Source: Nemertoderma westbladi
Taxonomy: Eukaryota > Xenacoelomorpha > Nemertodermatida > Nemertodermatidae
Direction: 5' to 3'
Length of the DNA stretch: 37,208 nucleotides
NCBI GenBank assembly: GCA_032718475.1
Contig: JAUCBJ010002527.1
Coordinates: 1 to 37,208, forward strand
Part shown: positions 1-8,432 of the stretch, one piece after another
Position numbering within the stretch: the first letter of the stretch is position 1
How the letters are laid out: every line of letters starts with the position of its first letter
The notes under the pieces: model-generated
Databases searched by the model: none
The model's input: the letters and a program-made list of their open reading frames with translations, nothing else
Told to the model about the DNA's origin: nothing
Program-made: the position numbers and the translations under genes

Positions 1-26
1 TAACAGTAGCGTAATTCGCAAATAAA

Positions 27-312
27 TCTGTTAAACTTTTTGACCATCTGTAATTCTAGTCGATTAAGATATCGTGGCACCCACCGATATACTTGAAAGA
101 CAAATTCTAGAATCAGTGGTTAACGTCCCCAGACAAGTTCTGGAATAAATCGGTGCCCATCCTAAATATTAATTTAATATTTATTAAAATCTGTAAAATT
201 CAGATCCGTTAACAATTCTAGTCGATTAAGATATCGTAGCCCTTACCGATACTCTTAAAAGACAAATTTCATAGAATTAAGGATCCTATGTCCCCAGACC
301 TGCTCTGGAATC
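27..312. repeat. Degenerate direct duplication, offset about 162-164 bp
   Basis: Two related blocks lie head to tail. Both contain aattctagtcgattaagat (from 52 and from 214), a cgatat or cgatac stretch with aaagacaaatt, and gtccccagac followed by tctggaat (from about 126 and 290). Spacing between the blocks differs by small indels, so this is an old duplication. No coding signal is convincing here; the small open frame at 288-512 is A+T-rich and unrecognised. Confidence 0.6.
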
Positions 313-627
313 AAATTGTGTCAATTTTAACATCAAATAATAAAATTCACGGGAATAAATTAAATTCATATTCAAATGAATTTCATAAATTGTCATTTTG
401 TGCAATTTATAACATTCCCAAAATTCCAGTAATTAATAGATCATGGGAGCGGAGATTCATATTGAGTGTACTAGAGTGCGAGAATCTCCAATATATAGTC
501 AATAACCGATAAATTTTATAAAATCATGCATAAAGAGGATATTGACAATTAAAGAATTACTATTAAATAACATCCCAGATCTGTATGCATGAGAATTACC
601 CTAATTCTACCGCTAGTTTTCCATAAT
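313..627. other. Unassigned A+T-rich DNA
   Basis: I see no supported gene, RNA or repeat in this stretch. It ends at an X-box-like motif. Confidence 0.5.
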
Positions 628-641
628 GTCACCATGGCAAC
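628..641. promoter_or_regulatory. X-box-like (RFX-type) palindromic site
   Basis: The 14 bases gtcaccatggcaac match the RFX X-box form GTNRCC, two bases, RGYAAC, and are nearly self-complementary. RFX factors bind such sites upstream of animal genes. The motif lies about 70 bp upstream of a TATA-like run and about 490 bp upstream of the open frame starting at 1128. That arrangement suggests a promoter, but single motifs of this kind also occur by chance and inside repeats. Confidence 0.35.
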
Positions 642-709
642 ACCCACGCTAGAATTAGAAGCAAGTTAAAGGAACAATAAAAGGCTTGCCCCATTGCGTA
701 GCATAAGAG

Positions 710-717
710 TATATATA
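710..717 (+). promoter_or_regulatory. Candidate TATA box
   Basis: An uninterrupted tatatata is followed by the G+C-richer gcgcac, which would place initiation near 740. It lies between the X-box-like site and the frame starting at 1128. In an A+T-rich region this is weak evidence on its own. Confidence 0.25.
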
Positions 718-940
718 GCGCACTATTAGTATCCAAGGATACATAGTAATAACGTGACATTCTGGAAGACACTGACTAACGGACAAATGGCATGCATGTG
801 TGCAGTAAGCAATGATTGTATGGAATTTGTGCATTTATAGGTGAATGTTACTACTAAAGTGTGTTTACAGTAGCTAATCGCAATTGTAAAATAGCCCTAA
901 CTCTACCGAGATAACCTCAAGTGGATTCAAGCCTTTGGGA

Positions 941-1045
941 CGGACAGTGGTGGGACTTGTGCCGGTTATCGTTGTCGTGCTGTTGCTACATGTTGGCGTA
1001 GACACTGCGACAGCGGTACATCGGCGCTGAGAAACCCACTGTCCG
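941..1045. other. Inverted repeat (10-bp perfect stem) before the 1128 frame
   Basis: cggacagtgg (941-950) is perfectly complementary to ccactgtccg (1036-1045). Between them lies a G+C-rich loop with a further short gctgt/acagc pairing. If the upstream motifs are a promoter, this would sit in the 5' leader of the transcript. It does not resemble a tRNA. Function unknown. Confidence 0.4.
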
Positions 1046-1127
1046 GGGGCAAAAGCCTAGTAGGCAGCGACGCCCGCTTGCCTAAAATATTAACTTATAT
1101 TGATATTAATAAACTCAGATAGCAGAT

Positions 1128-2576
1128 ATGACGGAATTGATAGAAGATGACCTTGGTATTAGAGAGTGATATACTCTACCTTTACAAGCGTTTGTGGATA
1201 GCTTGATACGCGGTGAAGCCGATCCGACTATTACGGAGGACGATGGTCGTTATATCGAACCGCCGATGTCCCAAGAGCAACTTACGCGTGAATTGGACTA
1301 TTGAAAATTAACCGCTCGCTATACGCATCGTAATGGTACGTATATGGACTTCTTAACTACCGGCCATCCTATCGATTTACATGATACGGACGATGTAGAC
1401 ACCGAAAGGGAAATGGTTCTATTTAAATATCATACCCAGCGGCGTCGTAACGATAAACCGAGAATAGATCACGAAAATTCTATTCGTAACAGACTGGGAA
1501 GACGAACCAATATGTCTAGAATCTGAGGAGATTCAGCCTATCGCGCTCGGAACAGCGACAACGATTACATCCTAGAATGGTATCAAAGTCCACAGTGTCT
1601 CACTGCGTACGATTATCGCCATGCCAACTATGTTTCTCGGCAACGTTGTCGGTTATGCGCATCGAGAGACCATGTTACGCCCATGGACACAAACGTCCGC
1701 TGTTCCTATTTCCACGAACAACCGGCGATGGAAATTTATTGCGCGTATTGCAGATTTAATAATTTGCACATTTTTGCGGTTTGCCCTCAATTTATGACTC
1801 AATGTCACCATTGTCAACTAAAGGGACATGCCAGTTTCGATTGCCCTTTTAATCACGATTTGGAAAGCGTAGATGAAATGATCACACTACGTTACATCAG
1901 AGCTTGGGAAGCGAACACTGATTTATATTGTGATTCGCGCCATCGCTATTATCCCGGACGCGCTTACGAAGGAGTTTATGCGTTACATCCTTATCTATTC
2001 GCTTCGGTTGAACAGAAATCACGCATATCAAGTTACGAGCTACTGAAGCGCGTCGGAGAATGTATTTCAACCAAATTCGTACGCAAATTTCTCAGGAGTG
2101 TTAATCCTAGCGACCTTCATTCCTATAACTTAATCAATCATATCCGTCAGGATCCGGACTATGGAGAATTGTTTGTTAACTCACACCCTGAGTTACAGGA
2201 AGTATATCGACGGCCTTACGAATACCGAGCCCGCGAACGCGAGTTGGAAAGAACCATTAAACCAAGGAAGTTTCTAACTGCCTATGGTCCACCCACGGCC
2301 CTCGTTCAGACCACTCGTAAAGGACCCGTAAGAGCGGCTGTCTTGAAACGAGCTCTCAAAGCCGTTAGACCCCTCTCCCCGGACGTTGATGTCAATCAAC
2401 CCGGTACTTCGACCGGCGGATATACCGATCGCAATCCCATACCTTCTGATGCAATCATATTGCACCCTTCACCCAGGAGTTATAGCCCTCCTCGTAAAGT
2501 GGCTCGCCCCAAAGAGAAAAGGACTCTTGCTAGCTTTAAAAAACTGCGTAAACGCCGTCCGCGCAAGAAAGTCTAA
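1128..2576 (+). pseudogene. Zinc-knuckle protein frame interrupted by three TGA codons
   Basis: I do not recognise this protein. A single frame runs from ATG 1128 to TAA 2574-2576 (483 codons). Its only interruptions are TGA at 1167-1169, 1302-1304 and 1524-1526; there is no internal TAA or TAG. The frame is CpG-rich and charged, unlike its A+T-rich surroundings. Its middle holds a Cys/His cluster: a CX2CX4H segment just before Met 1683, then CX2CX5HX4C (CAYCRFNNLHIFAVC) and a classic CX2CX4HX4C knuckle (CHHCQLKGHASFDC). The C-terminus is strongly basic (ending KKLRKRRPRKKV), as in nucleic-acid-binding or nuclear proteins. The longest uninterrupted part is 1527-2576; its first internal Met gives a 297-aa protein from 1683. 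TGG is also used for Trp in the frame. Candidate origins are a Gag or nucleocapsid-like protein of a lost element or a domesticated gene. The TGAs may be decayed CGA (Arg) codons or recoded codons. Confidence 0.55.
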
Positions 2577-4268
2577 CTGTTTAGAGTATTTTTATATTTT
2601 AGAAACTGTGATTTTGTATATTTTATAGACTTAAATCCCATTTTCTGGGAGCGGTGTAAAAGCTTTTGTGGGATAACTGATACGTTTGCCTTTGCTGGCC
2701 AGTTCCCCCCCAGTCGCTAGAATACTCTCAAAGGGATTTATAACTAAAATAGTGCAAGCTACCAGCTTATTGGCTGATGTGCTGTACGGAGATATCTGGG
2801 CTCAGTTTAATCGGCCAACTAGCTTAGAGAGGTTGCCTTAGCCTTGCTGTTCGTGTCGGCCAATAGAATTTGCGTAGGCGTTGATTTCGACCTATCCCAG
2901 CGCTACTGAACTGAATTTCCTATCTCTATGCTCATCCTCTGTGTTGAACGGGGCTTCGTGGAATAAGAGTTTTTGGTATACTCGTATAGTGGTAGTAGTC
3001 ATATGATTTTATATGATTCTGTTGTTGTGTTCCCATTTTCGCCATAACACCGGCTTTTTGGGAAGAACTCTAGTAAAACTGCTTAAATTATCGAAAGTAT
3101 AAACTGTTACCGAATCCTCACTAACGCATCTTAACATACTCACTTAATTTAACTGCATTAATCATATTGTTTGTACTGTTATTTTACTGTCAGTTATTAA
3201 TTGTACCTATTTGTTGATGGAAATATTGCTCTTTGGATAATACGGATAAATCACCCAAATTTCCCAATTTTCTTGATACACTACAGGTTAGAGAGACCGG
3301 CTATACATAACAATTGCGATTTATATTAATGTGGTGTGTATTGAATCTAATGTTATTTAGCAGACCCTATATGAGTCAATTGCTACTCTCTTTATGTGTG
3401 ATCAAATATACTGACGGTCGGCAGAATAGTGTGCATGATTGTGATTGGTAACAAAGTATTTCCTAAAGAATACGCTTTATACTTTAATCATAAGCAGTAT
3501 CGTTGCGTTTAGTATAAGTCCTAGTTCTGTTTAAATAGATAGAGCGCCACGTCCTAAAGGAACTGTTAATATTTCCCGAAAGCCAATAATATCTGTCAGA
3601 AATTAATTATTAACGATCTATCGAATAATACAGTAAGTTTACACTGCAACCTTACACTGCAATAATAAAATTTAAGCATCCGAATTCAGCCTCCCGGGTG
3701 TAGATCCATCGGGTGAATGATCGCGCATGGGCTGACTTCGGTTAATGTTTTGTGTATTAGCATAAAATATTGTCGTATGCTAAAGGTGTTTTTATTAACT
3801 AAAAGACATATAAATTTTGGCAGGTTAAACTGCTAAAGGTCTTCAAAAGCGCGAACACCCTCCATTAGAATGAATAGCTACCGTAGCAGCGCATGCAATC
3901 ACAAACAGTCTGACAGGCTAAAGAAATCCCGTGGGATTATCACATCTTAAATCACATAGGAATTAATAATCAAAAGTAGAAATCATAATTCAAGGTTGTA
4001 ATTTGCAGTAATCGGTTGAGAAAAACAGAAAGATAGACGAAAGATTAACAATTAACCAGAACCAAAACTACAATACTGCCACTGGTACTAGATTGAGAGA
4101 TTAAGATGCACATACCGGAAATACAGCCAATTTATAGGTGATGCAACAGGGATGACGCAATATTCCTCTCATTGGTTCCCCAATCCGCCCCACCATCAGA
4201 CCAACCTGGAACAGCTGGGCCAATAAGGAAGCCGGATTGTGAACCTCAGGGCTCCCAAATCGCAAATT
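2577..4268. other. Unassigned DNA downstream of the zinc-knuckle frame
   Basis: About 1.7 kb of mostly A+T-rich DNA with no supported gene. No polyadenylation signal (aataaa) lies close behind the upstream frame; the nearest one I noticed is near 3665. No LTR-like direct repeats to the region before 1128 were found by eye. Confidence 0.4.
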
Positions 4269-4286
4269 ATTACCATATATGGTAAT
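4269..4286. other. 18-bp perfect palindrome
   Basis: attaccatatatggtaat is its own reverse complement. It is isolated, with no gene nearby that would explain it. It could be a protein-binding site or chance. Confidence 0.35.
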
Positions 4287-4540
4287 GGATCATGTCCCTG
4301 GCTGCTGAATGGTTAGGATTGCGTCCCTGGATGCTGGCCCTATCGAGGCTAATAACAGCAAGCTTATATCCAGGGTCCAACAGGAAACTTGCTACCCTGG
4401 AACTATCTACTTATATCCTATTACAAAACTACATAGGTAGGGCTACATACTATACAAAATGGATGAGTTCAAAATATATGGGCGTTTTATTTTCCTTATC
4501 TAAATGTCATTGCGCATTATTATGGCTTATCTAAATAATT

Positions 4541-4625
4541 ATACTGTATAACGGCTAATATATTTATACTGCATAACGGCTAATATATTATACTGTATAA
4601 CGGCTAATATATTATACTGTATAAC
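4541..4625. repeat. 24/25-bp tandem repeat, about 3.5 copies
   Basis: Units begin atactgtataacggctaat and run 25, 24, 24 and a partial 12 bases; one unit carries gcataac in place of gtataac. Non-coding. Confidence 0.85.
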
Positions 4626-4662
4626 ACGGACTAACGTAAGTACAGCGCCATATACCGTAACA

Positions 4663-4991
4663 GGTCTGTCGTCGGTTCCCGTCGCAAATCCCTGGCACAA
4701 GCAGCAGACTTTCCGATGTCCTTTTCAGGCTCGTAATGACTGCTGTTGACCAGAGACCGCTAAGGGCAGTCCTCATCAAACCCTTCCTCTGTAAGTCGGT
4801 CGACCCTTTCGCGTGTCCGTCCCACCCCTCACGAACCCCGAAGGGAACGATCATCGAGAACCAGTACGGCTTGGCTACAGGGTCTGTCGTCGTTTCCCGT
4901 CGCAAATCCCTGACACAAGCAGCAGACTTTCCGATGTCCTTTTCAGGCTCGTAATAACTGCTGTTGGCCAGGGACCACTAAGGGCAGTCCT
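4663..4991. repeat. Direct repeat, about 111-bp copies 218 bp apart
   Basis: The blocks at 4663-4773 and 4881-4991 share ggtctgtcgtcg, cccgtcgcaaatccctg, cacaagcagcagactttcc and aagggcagtcc, with scattered substitutions. The 107 bp between them is unrelated. Short open frames on both strands here are products of the repeat and are not annotated as genes. Confidence 0.8.
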
Positions 4992-5297
4992 TGTCCTTTA
5001 GACCTAGCGAGTTACCAAATCCACCTCTACAGGCAGCAGGAAGTTGGCTAGGCCTAATAGTAATCAGGTAAACCTGAGTACTGCTTAACTTTTTCTTCCC
5101 CCCCCCCTGGCCCTTATATACATGAAATGAGTCCCGTACCCCGTAAGTCGCCCCAATATTCGCCCATAAATCGCCCCCAGTTCATTGAGTGTGCCCAAAA
5201 CCCATGTTCCCGCGCCCAGTAGTGATATCGGAATAATCATTTTAAATAAATCCAAAAAATATTCAACTCGCGTTATTTAAATTTGAAATACCGCGAT
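4992..5297. other. Unassigned DNA with a C tract
   Basis: It includes a run of ten C at about 5098-5107. No gene or known element seen. Confidence 0.5.
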
Positions 5298-5620
5298 CAG
5301 TGAGGCATAGTCTGTGCCTCAGTGAGGCATAGTCTGAGCCTCAGTGAGGCATAGTCTGTGACTCACTTCCTCAGTGAGGCATAGTCTGGGCTCAGTGAGG
5401 CATAGTCTGTGCCTCAGTGAGGCATAGTCTGTGCCTCAGTGAGGCATAGTCTGTGCCTCAGTGAGGCATAGTCTGTGCCTCAGTGCCTCAGTGAGGCATA
5501 GTCTGTGCCTCAGTGAGGCATAGTCTGTGCCTCAGTGAGGCATAGTCTGTGCCTCAGTGAGGCATAGTCTGTGCCTCAGTGAGGCATAGTCTGAGCCTCA
5601 GTGAGGCATATTCTGTGCCT
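5298..5620. repeat. 22-bp minisatellite, about 14-15 copies
   Basis: The unit contains cagtgaggcatagtctg followed by tgcct. Across each unit junction TGCCTCA-G-TGAGGCA forms a 7-bp inverted repeat with a one-base centre, so every period carries a small potential hairpin. Two spots hold partial units (about 5363 and 5482). Confidence 0.9.
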
Positions 5621-5674
5621 TAGACCTAAAACTCGAGACTTTAGGAGTGCCTCAGGTCTTAAATCGGAGTCTTT

Positions 5675-5995
5675 AGCAGCAGACTGGAGAACTGCGGACA
5701 GATCAACCTCCTCGGTAAAGTATAGCCTATGTCATAGTAGATATCTACCAAGTTTCAGCCTAAATGGATTAAAAACAATCAAATGAGATCAGGTTTTCAC
5801 TTTGAGACATTTAGCCCTCTAGCGGCAGACTGGGGAACTTTAGACTACTCTACGACTCCGTAAAAGATATAGCCTATGATATAGTAGATGCCTTCCGAGT
5901 TTAAACCTAAGGGGATTGTAAATAGCAAAGTTAGAGAAGATGTTAATTTTCAGATAATACGCCCTCTAGCGGCAGACTATAGAACTGCAGATGGC
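5675..5995. repeat. Degenerate 146/147-bp tandem repeat
   Basis: Copies start at 5675, 5821 and 5968 (partial) with agc(a/g)gcagact. The first two also share tatagcctatg, atagtagat and a tail ending ccctct. They are diverged by substitutions and indels. Confidence 0.65.
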
Positions 5996-6368
5996 TGGAT
6001 ATAGGTAAGAGTAATTAGTAATCAGAGGTGTCACGAGAGGGGCGGGGCGCTTGGATACAACTAATAATAAGAACCTGCTGCTTGGTTAATGCTAATTGGG
6101 GGTCAAAGGTCAACGATAAAGCTGTCTGGATACTGTATACTGATAGGATACTGATGGTCTGGATACTGATAGGACCTGTAAACCCTAGGGCTAAATATAA
6201 CGAGATGAAAGTCAATGAGGTAATTTAGAAAGTAATACATAAAACTAATTATTGGTAAATCTAAAAATAGAAATCAATTATTTGATTTAAAATTAAATAG
6301 AAATTATTAAGTACAAATAAATAAAAGAGCTGAGGTGTCACTTATGACACCCTCTTGGGCCTCTAGGC
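5996..6368. other. Unassigned A+T-rich DNA with ggtgtca motifs
   Basis: No gene is supported. Several ggtgtca/tgacacc half-sites occur (near 6028 and as a 7-bp inverted pair around 6332-6350), related to those in the foldback element that follows. Confidence 0.4.
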
Positions 6369-6605
6369 GACAGTTAGACAACACTGATAACCCATTGTGT
6401 GTCAAGGCGCTGCTAATCAGTCTAATTAATTAAGATACTCAATTAAACCCTATTTAGGAGTCATAAAACACCTATTAGGGTTTAATTGTACTAATTAATT
6501 GATGACACCTATCAATTAGATAGAGAGTCTGGCTCCAATGACACCCATAGTGTGACAATTGGGTGTCATATGACACCCAATGGGTGTCAGTTGGGTCTAA
6601 CTGTC
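6369..6605. mobile_element. Foldback / MITE-like element, ~237 bp
   Basis: The outer arms 6369-6404 and 6571-6605 are inverted repeats of each other (gacagttagac at the outside, a cccattg block inside; most positions match). Inner arms at about 6421-6460 and 6470-6505 (ctaattaatt, caattaaaccctat, reversed on the other side) also pair, so most of the element could fold into one hairpin. No ORF is inside. A short non-autonomous DNA element is the likely explanation; I could not identify a clear target duplication. Confidence 0.55.
6558..6581. other. 24-bp perfect palindrome inside the foldback element
   Basis: attgggtgtcat is followed directly by its reverse complement. The half-site gggtgtca recurs at 6583 and inverted at about 6540, giving a cluster of four half-sites in about 55 bp. 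Confidence 0.6.
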
Positions 6606-6630
6606 ACCGATCCGCCTAAACCTCTACTTC

Positions 6631-6697
6631 TATTGTATACTTGACACATTGAACCCGACGCAGTTAGAGCCCAGCATGGACTCCCATAGAGGAGTAC
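6631..6697 (-). pseudogene. Fragment of the 19-23 kb non-LTR element, internally deleted
   Basis: On the minus strand it encodes VLLYGSPCWALTA, the same peptide found in the RT reading frames at 19356-20657 and 34506-35426. Relative to 19661-19770 it lacks about 44 bp (after gaacccg(a/g)cg). The fragment stops abruptly at ggagtac (6697), where the 23-bp minisatellite begins. Confidence 0.8.
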
Positions 6698-6698
6698 A

Positions 6699-8076
6699 AT
6701 GCATGCAATGTACAATGTACGTGCAATGCATATCAATGTGCAGGTGCAATGCATATCAATGTGCAGGTGCAATGCATATCAATCTGCAGGTGCAATGCAT
6801 ATCAATGTGCAGGTGCAATGCATATCAATGTGCAGGTGCAATGCATATCAATCTGCAGGTGCAATGCATATCAATGTGCAGGTGCAATGCATATCAATGT
6901 GCAGGTGCAATGCATATCAATCTGCAGGTGCATTGCATATTAATTGTGCAGGTGCAATGCATATCAATGTGCAGGTGCAATGCATATCAATCTGCAGGTG
7001 CAATGCATATCAATGTGCAGGTGCAATGCATATCAATGTGCAGGTGCAATGCATATCAATCTGCAGGTGCAATGCATATTAATTGTGCAGGTGCAATGCA
7101 TATCAATGTGCAGGTGCAATGCATATCAATGTGCAGGTGCAATGCATATTAATTGTGCAGGTGCAATCCATATTAATTGTGCGTGCAATGCATATTAATT
7201 GTGCAGGTGCAATGCATATCAATGTACAGGTGTAATGCATATCAATGTGCAGGTGCAATGCATATTAATTGTCCAGGTGCAATCCATATTAATTGTGCAG
7301 GTGCAATGCATATTAATTGTGCCGGTGCAATGCATATCAATGTGCAAGTACAATGCATTTCAATGTGCAGGTGCATTACATATTAATTGTGCAGGTGCAA
7401 TACATATTAATTGTGCAGGTGCAATCCATATTAATTGTGCAGGTGCAATGCATATTAATTGTGCCGGTGCAATGCATATCAATGTGCAGGTGCAATGCAT
7501 ATTAATGTGCAGGTGCAATGCATATTAATTGTGCAGGTGCAATGCTTATCAATGTGCAGGTGCAATGCATATCAATGTGCAGGTGCAATGCATATCAATG
7601 TGCAGGTGCAATGCATATCAGTGTGCAGGTGCAATGCATTTCAATGTGCTGGTGCAATGCATATCAATGTGCAGGTGCAATGCATATCAGTGTGCAGGTG
7701 CAATGCATTTCAATGTGCTGGTGCAATGCATATTAATTGTGCAGGTGAAATGCATATCAATTTGCAGGTGAAATGCATATCAATGTGCAGGTGCAATGCA
7801 TATCAATGTGCAGGTGCAATGCTTATCAATGTGCAGGTGCAATGCATTTCAATGTGCAGGTGCAATACATATTAATTGTGCAGGTGCAATCCATAATAAT
7901 TGTGCAGGTGCAATGCATATTAATTGTGCCGGTGCAATGCATATCAATGTGCAGGTGCAATGCATATTAATGTGCAGGTGCAATGCATATTAATTGTGCA
8001 GGTGCAATGCTTATCAATGTGCAGGTGCAATGCATATCAATGTGCAGGTGAAATGCATATCAATGTGCAGGTGCAA
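6699..8076. repeat. 23/24-bp minisatellite, left part
   Basis: About 58 units of two main types: 23 bp (gcaatgcatatcaatgtg plus caggt) and 24 bp (gcaatgcatattaattgtg plus caggt). Variants include atctgcag, gcttatc, catttc and ggtgaaatg. The array resumes at 13217 after the LTR element. The units lack stop codons in several frames, so long Cys-rich open frames arise automatically and are not genes. Confidence 0.95.
8072..8076. repeat. Target site duplication (left), tgcaa
   Basis: tgcaa directly precedes the left LTR and recurs at 13217-13221 directly after the right LTR. A 5-bp duplication is typical of Ty3/gypsy integrases. Confidence 0.9.
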
Positions 8077-8302
8077 TGTTAGAATATCATAAACTGTTAG
8101 TCTGCCGGACTCGGTTTCTTACATTTTGAGAGAGATATAAGGTGGAGGGAAATTCAAACTTACTTTTAGTTAGAGGTAGCACTGTGTGACATACCGGCAC
8201 CGCTGCACTGCAGCAATACTGCAATAGGTCTAGTGCATTTATTAACAGGCCTAAATCGTGTATACATTATACAATGATATGTTAGAATATCCTATCTTAA
8301 CA
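8077..8302 (+). repeat. 5' LTR (226 bp)
   Basis: It begins tgttagaatatcataaac and ends cctatcttaaca. A TATA-like tataagg begins at about 8136, in a plausible place for the element's promoter. It matches 12991-13216 base for base as far as I can read. Confidence 0.95.
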
Positions 8303-8320
8303 TGGCGCAGTGTGTACTCC
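8303..8320 (+). other. Primer-binding site candidate
   Basis: tggcgcagtgtg starts immediately after the 5' LTR with the TGG expected from complementarity to a tRNA CCA end. The first nine bases resemble the complement of a tRNA-Ser 3' end; this assignment is tentative. Confidence 0.6.
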
Positions 8321-8432
8321 AACCTACACTGGAGTAAAATAATTCCCAGTGGCAGAATATAACCGAATACAGGAATATAGATCCCTAATCCATCCATCTT
8401 ATCCGGAATTTTGAAAATAACTTGCCCTTACA

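Noticed and set aside
288-512. 74-codon ORF near the window start
   Set aside because: A+T-rich, low complexity, overlaps a degenerate direct repeat and has no recognisable motif.
1128-2576. A non-standard genetic code with TGA read as Trp
   Set aside because: TGG is used for Trp in the same frame, the other elements in the window use the standard code, and CGA to TGA decay explains all three sites more simply.
4292-5001. Several 60-97-codon ORFs on both strands
   Set aside because: They fall in the tandem and direct repeats at 4541-4991, overlap one another on opposite strands and show no family features.
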